A stretch of 34,952 nucleotides of DNA from Acidobacteriota bacterium (GCA_019236695.1 JAFAIN010000282.1:1-34952); one strand, 5' to 3'; positions 14,059 to 23,985 are shown, counted from the stretch's first letter. Made by a program: numbers and translations. Notes: generated from the sequence alone by a model not told the origin.

Positions 14059-14333
14059 ATGTGCCTGGCAATTCCGGGTAAAGTTGTTGAAATTTACGAT
14101 CGGCAACTGATGCGCATGGGGCGCGTGCAGTTTGGCGGAATTATCCGCGAGGCCTGCCTCGAATACGTGCCGGAGGCCGAGGTGGGGCAGTACGTGCTTG
14201 TGCATGTGGGTTTTGCCCTCAGCGTGGTGGATGAAGAGGAGGCGCGCCGCACCTACGAGCTGCTGGAAACCATGGATCAGCTCACGGAACTGGAAGCGCC
14301 GGTGGTGGATGAAGCCGCTTCCGGGGCAAAGCG

Positions 14334-14337
<4 letters not shown>
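14059..14337 (+). CDS. hypC: HypC/HybG/HupF hydrogenase maturation chaperone
   Basis: The protein has 92 residues. It opens [12 protein letters not shown], with the essential Cys2 that coordinates the Fe(CN)2CO unit together with HypD and delivers it to the hydrogenase large subunit. The OB-fold core and [20 protein letters not shown] block are typical. The tail of about 15 residues past the usual end is acidic. The stop overlaps the hypD start by 4 bp (ATGA). Confidence 0.95.
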
Positions 14338-15455
<1,118 letters not shown>

Positions 15456-15486
15456 GCCGGATTCTCGCTTCCTCAGGGGGTGAATT

Positions 15487-16116
15487 TTGAGCGCTGTATC
15501 GCCCATTCCGGGGACCACACCTGCAAATGACTCGTGGCGCGATAAAGTTCTGCGCAAGTGCGGCGAATCCGTGGAGGTCAAGCAGAAGTTCTTCCACCGC
15601 TACGCCGACGAAATTGGTGAACTAAGCCAGAGGATGGCCGGGCAGTTCCAGAGCGGGCACAAGCTGTGGATTATGGGAAACGGCGGCAGCGCGTGCGATG
15701 CCCAGCACGTGGCGGTTGAGTTCATTCACCCCATCATCGAAAAACGGCGGGCGCTGCCAGCGCTCGACCTGGTGAGCCAGATTCCGGTACTCACGGCCAT
15801 CTCGAACGACAAGGATTTCGCCCGAGTGTTCGTGGACCAGATTGAACTCTGGGGCCAGCCGGGCGATATGGCGCTCGCGATTTCGACCAGCGGACAGTCA
15901 CCGAACCTTCTATATGCGCTGGAGGCTGCGCACAAGAAGGGATTGATGACGATTTCGTTCTCCGGCAAGGACGGCGGACGCATGGCGCAGGCCTCCGACT
16001 ACTGTTTCACGGTGCCCAGCTTCAGCATCCATCGCATTCAGGAATCGCATGTGGCGCTGCTGCACATTCTTTGGGACCTGATCCATGTGGCGCTGGGGGA
16101 AGAAGACGTCATTTGA
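15487..16116 (+). CDS. SIS-domain isomerase (GmhA/DiaA-like) within the hyp operon
   Basis: The protein has 209 residues and one SIS phosphosugar-binding domain. Seen: LWIMGNGGSACDAQHVAVEF (phosphate-loop region), LTAISNDKDFARVFVDQI, and LAISTSGQSPNLLYALEAA. It resembles sedoheptulose-7-phosphate isomerase GmhA and the replication protein DiaA. The TTG start at 15487 has AGGGGG 6 nt upstream. No heptose pathway gene is nearby. The gene lies between hypD and hypE on the same strand, so it probably has a role tied to hydrogenase expression or assembly, but this is positional inference. Confidence 0.85.
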   Translation: MSAVSPIPGTTPANDSWRDKVLRKCGESVEVKQKFFHRYADEIGELSQRMAGQFQSGHKLWIMGNGGSACDAQHVAVEFIHPIIEKRRALPALDLVSQIPVLTAISNDKDFARVFVDQIELWGQPGDMALAISTSGQSPNLLYALEAAHKKGLMTISFSGKDGGRMAQASDYCFTVPSFSIHRIQESHVALLHILWDLIHVALGEEDVI

Positions 16117-16200
16117 GGAATTGCCGAATTGCGGAATTGCCGAATTTGCCGGCTGGCTGGAGTAAGCCAGTCAGCTATGCAGCCAGTCAGCCTTGCAGAA
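16117..16200. repeat. Degenerate GAATTGCC tandem plus GGCTGRYT hairpin between SIS gene and hypE
   Basis: Directly after the SIS stop come four GAATTGCC/GAATTGCG-like words, then GGCTGGCTGG and GCCAGTCAGC around a short loop, then ATGCAGCCAGTCAGCC. The last words closely match ATGCAGCTATTCAGCC at 30785-30800. The element fills most of the SIS-hypE gap and ends near the hypE start. Confidence 0.6.
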
Positions 16201-16208
16201 AGTGACCT

Positions 16209-17306
16209 ATGCCTGATTCAGCCCAAGCCCCCACGCGCACACTGAATTCTGACGAACCGGAAAGCATGCCGGGCGCCGCCTGCCCGTTACCTATCTTCGA
16301 TCACAAGCAGGTGGTGCTGGGGCACGGCAGCGGCGGAAAGCTGAGCGCTGAACTGATCGAACGAATTTTTGTCCCGGCATTCTCCAACCCGCTGCTCGAC
16401 AAGCTGGATGACCAGGCGGTTTTTGAAATCGGCGCGGCGCGGCTGGCTTTTACGACAGATTCTTTTGTCGTGACCCCAATCTTTTTTCCGGGAGGCGATA
16501 TCGGCGAGCTGGCGGTCAACGGCACCGTAAATGACCTGGCGATGAGCGGCGCCCGCCCGCTTTATCTTTCATCGGCGTTCATTCTGGAAGAAGGGCTGGT
16601 GATGGAAGATCTGCGCCGCATCGTCAACTCGATGCGCTGCGCTGCTCAGGCTGCGGGCGTGCAGTTGGTCACCGGCGACACCAAAGTCGTGAACCGCGGG
16701 AAGGGCGACCAGATTTTCATCAACACCGCGGGCATCGGCGTGATCGAGGGTGCAGTCAACATCTCAGCCGCGAATGCACGCCCCGGCGACCAGATCATCC
16801 TGAGCGGCTACGTTGGCGACCACGGCATGGCCATCCTGTCGCAGCGCGAAGGGCTGGAATTTGAAGGTGAAATTCGCAGCGACACGGCCGCGCTGCACAC
16901 GCTGGTGGCTGCCATGCTTGAGGCGAGCACCGACATTCATGTGCTGCGCGATCCCACGCGCGGCGGCATAGCCACCACCCTGAACGAAATCGCCGCCCGC
17001 TCGCGCGTTGGCGTCAGGCTGCAGGAGACAGCAATCCCGGTCCGCGAAGCCGTAAGCAGCGCCTGCGAACTGCTGGGCCTTGATCCTCTATACGTAGCCA
17101 ACGAGGGGAAGCTTGTGGCCATTGTGGGCAGGGCCGGCGCCCAGGAGATTCTGGACCGCATGCGCCGGCATCCGCTGGGCACAGACGCCTGCATCATCGG
17201 CGAAGTCACGGCCGAACATCCCGGCATGGTCATCATGACCACCGGAATCGGCGGCTCGCGGGTGCTCGACACCCTGTTTGGCGAGCAATTGCCGCGCATC
17301 TGCTGA
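16209..17306 (+). CDS. hypE: HypE, carbamoyl dehydratase of [NiFe] hydrogenase maturation
   Basis: The protein has 365 residues and is a PurM-like ATPase that converts the carbamoylated C-terminal cysteine to thiocyanate, the source of the cyanide ligands. Seen: GHGSGGKLSAELIE near residue 38, DDQAVFEIG, TDSFVVTPIFFPGGDIGELAVNGTVNDLAM-type substrate loop (TVNDLAMSGARP), and the C-terminal PRIC with the reactive Cys365. About 35 N-terminal residues precede the usual family start; an internal ATG at 16266 would shorten this. HypF, HypA and HypB are not in the window. Confidence 0.95.
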   Translation: MPDSAQAPTRTLNSDEPESMPGAACPLPIFDHKQVVLGHGSGGKLSAELIERIFVPAFSNPLLDKLDDQAVFEIGAARLAFTTDSFVVTPIFFPGGDIGELAVNGTVNDLAMSGARPLYLSSAFILEEGLVMEDLRRIVNSMRCAAQAAGVQLVTGDTKVVNRGKGDQIFINTAGIGVIEGAVNISAANARPGDQIILSGYVGDHGMAILSQREGLEFEGEIRSDTAALHTLVAAMLEASTDIHVLRDPTRGGIATTLNEIAARSRVGVRLQETAIPVREAVSSACELLGLDPLYVANEGKLVAIVGRAGAQEILDRMRRHPLGTDACIIGEVTAEHPGMVIMTTGIGGSRVLDTLFGEQLPRIC

Positions 17307-17322
17307 GAGCCGAGCCTCTCGC

Positions 17323-17350
17323 AACGGAGGCACGGAGGCACGGAGAATGC
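17323..17350. repeat. CACGGAG-type degenerate repeat after hypE
   Basis: The word GGAGGCACGGAG is reiterated and ends in GAGAATGC. A near copy lies at 27860-27891. A weak hairpin GAGCAG/CTGCTC follows at 17354-17372. This 123-bp gap otherwise holds only the TonB receptor leader. Confidence 0.55.
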
Positions 17351-17429
17351 CCCGAGCAGGCTGGCGCTGCTCTCTTGCAACACCTCCTGCTCAAGCGTAG
17401 TGTGTTTTGCTCCAAAAGCCGGAGGCACG

Positions 17430-20400
17430 ATGAGAATCCTGAGCGCAGTTGCTTTGCTGGTTTTGCTGGCGGGCGCCGCGGTGGCGCAAACGTTTCGTGG
17501 AACCATTCTGGGCACGGTGACGGATGCTTCCGGCGCCGTCATCGGCGAAGCCAGGGTTACGGCCCGCAATGCCGCCAACGGCTTTGAGCGCAGCACCCAG
17601 ACCAGCGCCGACGGCAGCTACACAATTCCTGAACTGCCCATCGGCAGCTATACGGTCACGGTCACCAAGGCAGGTTTTCAGACCTCCACAACCACCGATG
17701 TCGCCGTCAATATCGCCGTGGAACGCCGCGTGGACGCGGCCATGAAGCCCGGCAATGTCGAAACGACCATCGAAGTGGCGGGCGAATCGCTGCCGCAAGT
17801 GGAAACCACCAATGACACTCTGGGCGGAACGCTGACCGCCGCCGCCGTAAAGGATCTTCCGGTCAATGGCCGCGACTACACCAAGCTGATTTATATGACT
17901 CCGGGGATCGCCGGCTCGCCCGACCAGATTTCCGATTCCCCGGGCTCCTTCGGCATCTTCTCGATGAACGGAGCGCGCGGCCGTTCCAACAACTTCCTGC
18001 TCGACGGCACGGATATGAATGACGGTTACCGCAACGATCCGGCCATCAACGAAGCGGGGGTGTTCGGCACGCCGGCCACCATCCTGCCGGTGGATTCGAT
18101 CGGGGAGTTGCGCGTGCTCTCGAATTTCGAGCCGGAATATGGCCGCAACGCCGGCGCCGTGGTCAACATTGTGACCAAGAGCGGAACCAACAAGCTGCAC
18201 GGGGCCGCGATCGAATACTTCCGCAACAACGCTCTGGATGCGCGCAACTACTTCAATCCGGTGGGCCAGCCGCAGGCCACCTTCCACAACAACCAGTTTG
18301 GCGGCTCACTGGGCGGGCCGATTGTGCAGAACCGCACTTTCTTTTTTCTCGATTATGAAGCCCAGCGCGAGCAGGTAGGGGTGGTGACTCTGGGATGCGT
18401 GCCTGACCCGGCGCAGATTGCAGCCGATACCGCCGCAATCACCACCGGGGGCGGCAGCGTGAACCCGATAATCAGCGCGCTGCTGGCTCGCCATCCCTGG
18501 CCCGCGCCCAACCTGAAGGGAACATTTGGAACGGCAGGCCCCGGCGAGGAGAGCGGCTGCCTGAACGGCAACTCGCCCGATGCTTCCGTCATTTCGCCAT
18601 CGCGCAACCGGGTTGACAGCCTGATTGGGAAAATCGATCACAACTTCAATGCCGGGAACCTGCTCACCGGGCGCTACTACTTCGGCGACAGCGACCAGTC
18701 ATTCCCGCTGGCGCTTACGGCGAGCGGCGGACAATTGCCCGGGTTCAACACTTACACGCCCACGCGCGTGCAACTCGTCTCGCTCTCCTGGGTGCACACG
18801 GTTTCCTCCACCAGGCTGAACGAACTGCGCTTCGGCTGGAACCGCTTCGCGGAAGGCTTCTTCCCCGAGGACCAGTCGTTCCAGCCCAGCTCAATAGGGC
18901 TGAACACAGGCGGCGGCGCCTCTGACCAGGGGCTGCCCATAATCCTGATCGGCCACTTTGCGCAGTTGGGTTCCACTTCCGGAGATCCGCGCCACCGCGT
19001 GGATGCCAACGACCAGTTGCTCGACAATTTCTCGTGGAAATTCGGCCGCCACGACGTGCGCTTTGGCGCCGAGTACCGCCGCACTACCATCGGGCAAACC
19101 AACGGCAAATATGCTCGCGGCAAGCTGACCTTCGATTCACTGACCGCCTTCCTCACCGGCACCCTCGATACGGGCTTCGGCAAATCGTTCGAATACCTGG
19201 GAAACTCGCTGCGCCATACATATGAGAACAACTACGGGGCTTACGTGCAGGATACGTTTCGAGCTTCCGCGCGGCTCACCTTCACCTATGGCGTGCGATG
19301 GGATTACTTCGGAGTGATCGGGGAAAAGAACAACCTGTTCAGCAACATCACCGCCACCAATCCCGCCGCGGCCACGCTGACGCTGGCCCAGGTGGGCTCC
19401 GGAGGCCTTAACCAGCTCTACCAGCCCGATTACAGGAATTTCGCTCCCCGGGTGAGCGCCGCCTGGGATCCGCTGGGACATGGAAAAACCGTGATTCGCG
19501 CCGGCTATGGCGTGTTCTTTGATGCCTTCTCGCAGGATTTCTTCCTTGGCCATCTTCCTTATCCGCCATTCTTCGATCCCGGGCCGGCCTACAACCCCAT
19601 TGGCCCGGCGCAGATCATTCCCGCCGCAGCCCTCGGCGCCATTGTGAAAAACCAACCGGTGTTCGGCGCGGCAGGCTGCGGCAGCGTGGAGTGCGACATT
19701 TTTGCTGTCGATCCGCACATCCGCACACCTTATATGGAGAATTACAACCTGAACCTTCAGCAGCAACTGGGCAGCCGGGTTGCGCTGCAGATTGGGTATG
19801 TGGGTTCCCAGGGGCACCGGCTGTTCCGTTTCCGCGACATCAACCAGCCCAGCCAGGCCGTGATTACGGCGGCAGACCTCGGCGCCGGCAGCATCCTGTC
19901 ATACGGCGTTCCGCGGCCGTTCGGCAACAATCCCTATGGAGCGGTGTACATCATGCGCGAGGAGGCCGCCGCCAAATCGAACTACAACGCGCTGCAGATG
20001 AACCTGCGCACCACTCCCTGGCACGGGATGACCACCATGGCCAACTACACATGGTCGCACTCGCTCGACACCGCCAGCGATGGTGAGGATTTTGAGCCGA
20101 ACGCGGCCCAGCCCAATGACAGCACACGGCCCAACCTCGAGTACGGCAATTCGAACTTCGACCTGCGGCAGCGTTTCAGTTGGATCCTGAGTTATGAACT
20201 GCCGCACCTGGGAGGCCGCGGCGAGAGATTCAAGAACGGCTGGGGCCTCAGCAGCACCGCGACCCTGCAAAGCGGGCAGCCCTTCCAGTTCAATTACAAC
20301 TTTGAGGATGACTTCAGCGGAAGCGGCGAAGGATTTGACCGGCCCGACGTGGTAGGTCCGGTGGTTTACCATCCGCGGAACCCCGCAAACTATGTGGATC

Positions 20401-20813
20401 TCACGGCGTTTGCGATCCCGTGCACGGTCAACGTGGCGGCAGCAACCGGCACTGCATCCGATTGCATACCCGGCACCCGCCGCTTCGGCAACCTGGGGCG
20501 CGACGCTCTGGTCGGGCCAAATTTCCGGCAGTGGGATCTGGCGCTGTACAAGAACACCAACTTGAACGAGCGTGTCAGCATGCAGTTGCGCGCCGAAGCT
20601 TTCAATGTGCTGAACCGGCCCAACTTCGCCAACCCGTTCCTGCCGCTGTTCATAGCCGATCCCGGCTCCAACGGTTTTCAGCTTAAAGGCAACCGCGAAG
20701 TGGGAGTCGGCGGCTATCAATTGACCGCCACCGGTGATGTAGGTATCGGGAATCCATTTCTCGGCGGCGGCGGCCCACGCGGCATTCAACTGGCCGTGAA
20801 GTTCAGTTTTTAG
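17430..20813 (+). CDS. Oar-like TonB-dependent receptor with carboxypeptidase-regulatory-like domain
   Basis: The protein has 1127 residues and is an outer-membrane beta-barrel. Seen: a signal peptide with hydrophobic core AVALLVLLAGAAVAQ; a CarboxypepD_reg-like beta sandwich (about residues 21-105, GTILGTVTDASGAVIGEARV); a plug domain with DLPVNGRDYTKL and MNGARGRSNNFLLDG; VVNIVTKSGTN; and barrel strands ending in FSF. The aromatic C-terminus is typical of outer-membrane proteins. Members of this family are very numerous in Acidobacteria and are thought to import large substrates or form adhesive or transport complexes; the ligand is unknown. The ATG at 17430 is chosen because it starts the signal peptide and has GGAGG 4 nt upstream; an ATG at 17400 would add ten residues before it. 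Confidence 0.92.
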   Translation: MRILSAVALLVLLAGAAVAQTFRGTILGTVTDASGAVIGEARVTARNAANGFERSTQTSADGSYTIPELPIGSYTVTVTKAGFQTSTTTDVAVNIAVERRVDAAMKPGNVETTIEVAGESLPQVETTNDTLGGTLTAAAVKDLPVNGRDYTKLIYMTPGIAGSPDQISDSPGSFGIFSMNGARGRSNNFLLDGTDMNDGYRNDPAINEAGVFGTPATILPVDSIGELRVLSNFEPEYGRNAGAVVNIVTKSGTNKLHGAAIEYFRNNALDARNYFNPVGQPQATFHNNQFGGSLGGPIVQNRTFFFLDYEAQREQVGVVTLGCVPDPAQIAADTAAITTGGGSVNPIISALLARHPWPAPNLKGTFGTAGPGEESGCLNGNSPDASVISPSRNRVDSLIGKIDHNFNAGNLLTGRYYFGDSDQSFPLALTASGGQLPGFNTYTPTRVQLVSLSWVHTVSSTRLNELRFGWNRFAEGFFPEDQSFQPSSIGLNTGGGASDQGLPIILIGHFAQLGSTSGDPRHRVDANDQLLDNFSWKFGRHDVRFGAEYRRTTIGQTNGKYARGKLTFDSLTAFLTGTLDTGFGKSFEYLGNSLRHTYENNYGAYVQDTFRASARLTFTYGVRWDYFGVIGEKNNLFSNITATNPAAATLTLAQVGSGGLNQLYQPDYRNFAPRVSAAWDPLGHGKTVIRAGYGVFFDAFSQDFFLGHLPYPPFFDPGPAYNPIGPAQIIPAAALGAIVKNQPVFGAAGCGSVECDIFAVDPHIRTPYMENYNLNLQQQLGSRVALQIGYVGSQGHRLFRFRDINQPSQAVITAADLGAGSILSYGVPRPFGNNPYGAVYIMREEAAAKSNYNALQMNLRTTPWHGMTTMANYTWSHSLDTASDGEDFEPNAAQPNDSTRPNLEYGNSNFDLRQRFSWILSYELPHLGGRGERFKNGWGLSSTATLQSGQPFQFNYNFEDDFSGSGEGFDRPDVVGPVVYHPRNPANYVDLTAFAIPCTVNVAAATGTASDCIPGTRRFGNLGRDALVGPNFRQWDLALYKNTNLNERVSMQLRAEAFNVLNRPNFANPFLPLFIADPGSNGFQLKGNREVGVGGYQLTATGDVGIGNPFLGGGGPRGIQLAVKFSF

Positions 20814-20855
20814 GGTTAGGGAATTTTTGGCGTCGGCCCAGAGTTTTCAAAGCTC

Positions 20856-20893
20856 AACCACGAAGGTCACGAAGGCCACAAAGGTCACGACGG
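20856..20893. repeat. CACGAAGGT degenerate tandem repeat
   Basis: Four words of the form (A)CGAAGGTCA or CAAAGGTCA follow each other at 9-nt spacing. They run over the last bases of the phosphoribosyltransferase gene (stop at 20885). Similar purine-rich words occur at 17323, 27860 and 31818. Confidence 0.55.
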
Positions 20894-21562
20894 AAGGAGC
20901 TCCGCAGTTCCGCGATTCGGCAATGACTCGCGCGAGCGGCGGAGCAATTCCTTAACTTCCTCATCTGTAGTCTGCTGAAAATTCAGATACCACTGGCCCA
21001 CGGCAAAGAAGTTGTGCGGCGTATGCAGGCAAACCACCTGGACAGCCTCGCTTCGCAGGCGATCGCAGGTGTCGGCGGCGCCCACCGGCACGGCCACAAG
21101 GATGCGTGCCGGTTCGGCCATCCTCAGCGCCTGCACGGCTGCCCGCATGGTTGAGCCGGTCGCCAGCCCGTCATCCACCACGATTGCCGTGCGGCCCGCC
21201 ACCGGCAACTGGGGGTGGCCCTGCCGGAACGCCGCTGCTCTCCGCTCGAGTTCCTGCTGCTCCAGGTCTGCGACCCGGGCAATCTGCTCCGGCAAGATCC
21301 CGAGCGCCCGCACAACCTCGGCGTTGATTACGCGTACGTTGCCGGCTGCCACCGCCCCCATCGCCAGCTCTTCCTGCCCCGGAACGCCGAGCTTCCGCAC
21401 CAGGAAGACATCGAGCGGAAGCCGGAGCTCCTGCGCCAGCGCAAAGGCTACGGGCACGCCTCCCCGGGGCAGTCCCAGCACCACGCCGGGTGTAGCGGCA
21501 AACTCCCGCAAACCGGCAGCAAGCTGCCGCCCGGCATCCATACGATCAAGGAAGAGAGACAT
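20885..21562 (-). CDS. Phosphoribosyltransferase family protein
   Basis: The protein has 225 residues. The PRPP-binding signature IVVDDGLATGSTMRAA lies near residue 124, preceded by GLPRGGVPVA and VRKLGVPGQEELAMGA. This matches a stand-alone family of type I phosphoribosyltransferase-fold proteins whose substrate is unproven. The chosen start MSLFLDRMDAGRQLA at 21562 is 7 bp past the diguanylate cyclase stop. A longer in-frame start at 21646 would overlap that gene by more than 70 bp. It probably forms an operon with the cyclase. Confidence 0.85.
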   Translation of the reverse strand: MSLFLDRMDAGRQLAAGLREFAATPGVVLGLPRGGVPVAFALAQELRLPLDVFLVRKLGVPGQEELAMGAVAAGNVRVINAEVVRALGILPEQIARVADLEQQELERRAAAFRQGHPQLPVAGRTAIVVDDGLATGSTMRAAVQALRMAEPARILVAVPVGAADTCDRLRSEAVQVVCLHTPHNFFAVGQWYLNFQQTTDEEVKELLRRSRESLPNRGTAELLPS

Positions 21563-21569
21563 GGAAAGT

Positions 21570-22697
21570 TCAGGAGGCTTCCCGCTTTTCCCGGGACAGC
21601 GCGGAAAACAGGATTGCCTGGTTCCGGCCGCCGCTTTTGGCGGCATAGAGCGCGGCGTCAGCCGCTTCGATCAGCTCGCGCTTGAACTGCGCGTCTGAAT
21701 CGAACACCGCCACGCCGATGCTGATCGAAAGGTACTCCACAACCTGGGGCGAGCCGGCAAAGAATTTTGCCTGCTCCACGCTTCGCCGCAGGCGGTCAGC
21801 TACTTTCATCGCTCCCGCGCCGGCCGTTTCGGGAAGGATGATCACAAATTCCTCCCCGCCATAGCGGGCCACCGTATCCACCTCGCGCATGTCACGCATC
21901 AGCAGCGCAGCCACATCGTGCAGAACCTGGTCACCCACATGGTGCCCGTAGCGGTCGTTCAACTGCTTGAAATGGTCGATATCGATCATGAGCAGCGCAA
22001 AATGCTGCTTCTTGCGGCCCGACCGCTTGATCTCGAGGTCGAGCTGCTGCTCGAAGTACCCCCGGGTCTTCAAGCCGGTGAGGTAATCGGTGAAGGCAAA
22101 CCGGATGAGCCCTTCGTTGGTGTATTCGCGGGTGAGCAGGTTTTCCGATACCAGCGCCATCATCCATAACAACTGCGCATCTTCCTCGCTGAAGGCTGAG
22201 GAGCTGCGGGAGAACAACTGCAGGGTCCCCATCACGCGGTTGTTCACGAGCAGCGGCACTACGATGGCCGATTCGAACCGCAATTTGTCGAGCAGCGCGT
22301 CGGCTTCGGGATTATGGGCGGGGCTGATCAGCAGCGGCCGGCCATACTTGGTGGCCCAGAAGTTCAGCACGTTACCGCGGGCAAATACTTCCTGAGTCAC
22401 GTGATCCAGGCTGCGGGCCACGCGGGCCTCGGGACGCTCTTCGGTGTCGTCCCAGAAGTAAACGAGCGCGGCTTCAAAGGGAACAATCTCGGCGGCAAAG
22501 TCACACAGCATGTTGAGCGTGGCTTCCACTTCCATGTCAAGCCCGCTCAGCATGCTCAGGCGCAAGACTACGTTGACCTCGCGCCAGCGCCGCTGCACTA
22601 CCTCACGCGACACCTCGGAGAACACTTCGACTACGAAATGTTCCGGAGGAACCGGGGCGTTGCTGAAGTATTCCGGCATGGTTCTGGAGAAGGCCAT
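21570..22697 (-). CDS. GAF-GGDEF diguanylate cyclase
   Basis: The protein has 375 residues. A GAF-like sensory domain (about 55-190) precedes a GGDEF domain (about 205-368). The catalytic signature is GGEEF at 280-284 (RYGGEEFVIILPE), and the inhibitory I-site RxxD is present as R271-E-V-D274. It should synthesise cyclic di-GMP from two GTP in the cytoplasm, with product feedback. There are no membrane segments, so the signal is probably intracellular. The phosphoribosyltransferase gene lies immediately downstream. Confidence 0.93.
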   Translation of the reverse strand: MAFSRTMPEYFSNAPVPPEHFVVEVFSEVSREVVQRRWREVNVVLRLSMLSGLDMEVEATLNMLCDFAAEIVPFEAALVYFWDDTEERPEARVARSLDHVTQEVFARGNVLNFWATKYGRPLLISPAHNPEADALLDKLRFESAIVVPLLVNNRVMGTLQLFSRSSSAFSEEDAQLLWMMALVSENLLTREYTNEGLIRFAFTDYLTGLKTRGYFEQQLDLEIKRSGRKKQHFALLMIDIDHFKQLNDRYGHHVGDQVLHDVAALLMRDMREVDTVARYGGEEFVIILPETAGAGAMKVADRLRRSVEQAKFFAGSPQVVEYLSISIGVAVFDSDAQFKRELIEAADAALYAAKSGGRNQAILFSALSREKREAS

Positions 22698-23213
22698 TAC
22701 ACGACCGGGTTAGCCGGAGCCCCACCTCACGGCATAGGATTAAGGCGCACGCCTGCCCCGGCCTGCCCGGAAGCCGCGCCTTCCGCAGCAGTCCCCCACG
22801 GCAAATAAGCCGCCGCCTGGGCCCAAACCGGCCCGTGTTTCCATTGAGATGCAACTTTGCAGGAAGCGGCAAAAGGGAAAAGACCAGCGCAGGCAGCCGG
22901 TTGCCCCAAGGCTCACGGCGGCCGATTTTTGGCACTTTGCGACCCTGAGTGCCAAGAATGGGAAAATTCTTTCAACTTGTGCACCAAAATTGTTGCGTTC
23001 GGCTGAATGTCAGGCTACGATGAATTCCTGTGGAGGCTTTCCCAGGGCTTCCGCATCCCTGGCTGTACCGGGGCCCGCTATCCAGCAAAAAGCAAGGCGA
23101 GAATAAAACGGTGCGCAGGTGCGCTTCCGTCTGAATGGCGAAGCCCGACCAAAGTCCGAACGATCAGGCCCAGCTTGGCGCCGCTGCAATGCGGCGTTAC
23201 GGAGAAGACGGAC
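22698..23213. other. Divergent intergenic region between the cyclase and gvpL/F-like genes
   Basis: About 516 bp with no convincing gene. Frames at 22849-23106 and upstream of 23214 have no recognisable protein content. A GC-rich part (22740-22840) lies beside the cyclase start, and a less GC-rich part (22925-23010) probably holds promoters. A GGCAAA...AGGCAGCCGG pair at 22868-22900 was examined and rejected as a cyclic di-GMP riboswitch. Confidence 0.55.
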
Positions 23214-23948
23214 ATGGCGTGGTACGCGTATTGTCTTGCCGAGCAGCAGGCTTTCCTTCCCGGTTCCCGTTCCCGCCGCCCAACATTGATCGAAGACCTC
23301 CGCGGCATCAGCCAGCAGGAGGTTTATGCCTATCCCAGCGGCGACTTCGTTGTGATAGTCAGCGAAGCGGCCGGAGGAGAATTCGATCAGCAGGCGGTGT
23401 TGCAGCATGCGCGAGTAGTCAGCGAATGCTTCCGCGCTACCACCGTGCTGCCATTCCGGTTTGGAACGGTGTTTCATGATGATGAGGAGCTGCGGCGAGC
23501 CGTGCGCGCCAACCGCAAGGCGTTCACCGCCACGGTAGAGCGCTTGCGCGGCAAGAGCGAAATGCACCTCAAGCTGCTGGTGCGCGATGGAGTGGTCACC
23601 GCCATTGCCCCGGAGAGTGGCACGGTTCGCGCCACTGCCGGTGGTGAATACCTGGTGCAGCTCAAGCAGCGCGCCGCGCGTGACCGTGAGCGCCAAAGCC
23701 GCGCCCGCACGCTCTCCGTTCAGGTGCAGAGGTTGTTTAACCCGCTCGAGGCTGACGTTACCTGCAAAAAGGTGGATTCCGGCCGCATCATGATCGATAT
23801 TGCCCACCTCATCCCCAGCCATGGCGTTGAGAAGTACCAGAACCGCTACAACATCGCGGCCCGCCAGCTCAAAGGCTGCGAATTAATGGTGAGCGGGCCC
23901 TGGCCTCCCTACCACTTCATGCCGGGCAAGCTCAGGACGGTTTCATAG
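23214..23948 (+). CDS. GvpL/GvpF family protein (orphan)
   Basis: The protein has 244 residues. It begins MAWYAYCLAEQQ and shows the two-part GvpF/L pattern: FRATTVLPFRFGTVFHDDEEL in the N-terminal half and PPYHFMPGKL near the C-terminus (SGPWPPYHF). In gas-vesicle producers these proteins are minor structural or assembly factors that bind GvpA. No gvpA or other gas-vesicle gene is in the window, so this may be a repurposed homologue. The start is chosen from homology plus GGAG 9 nt upstream. A longer frame back to 23007 looks non-coding. Confidence 0.82.
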   Translation: MAWYAYCLAEQQAFLPGSRSRRPTLIEDLRGISQQEVYAYPSGDFVVIVSEAAGGEFDQQAVLQHARVVSECFRATTVLPFRFGTVFHDDEELRRAVRANRKAFTATVERLRGKSEMHLKLLVRDGVVTAIAPESGTVRATAGGEYLVQLKQRAARDRERQSRARTLSVQVQRLFNPLEADVTCKKVDSGRIMIDIAHLIPSHGVEKYQNRYNIAARQLKGCELMVSGPWPPYHFMPGKLRTVS

Positions 23949-23985
23949 CTGAGAGCTTTAAGCCCTCAGCTCCAAGCTTTCAGCT
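23947..23985. repeat. AGCTGAGAGCTT inverted repeat overlapping the gvpL/F stop (copy 3)
   Basis: AGCTGAGAGCTT (23947-23958) pairs with AAGCTTTCAGCT (23974-23985), one mismatch in 12. The left arm begins inside the TAG stop codon (23946-23948). The word content (TTTAAGCC, AAGCTTT, CAGCTC) matches the elements at 9670 and 12966. Confidence 0.65.

Noticed and set aside
17354-17372. Intrinsic terminator after hypE (GAGCAG/CTGCTC hairpin)
   Set aside because: The stem is only 6 bp and no T-tract follows.
17391-18287. 298-codon minus-strand open frame opposite the TonB receptor gene
   Set aside because: It is antisense to an unmistakable coding region and has no domain-like pattern.
22868-22900. 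Resemblance to a GEMM cyclic di-GMP riboswitch (GGCAAA ... AGGCAGCCGG)
   Set aside because: The 5' and 3' words are present but only 17 nt lie between them, leaving no room for the conserved GACGCAAAGC core and tetraloop hairpins.
22927-22945. TGGCAC...TTGC-like sigma54 promoter before the gvpL/F-like gene
   Set aside because: The GG and GC elements are too close together; the required 10-nt spacing is not met.
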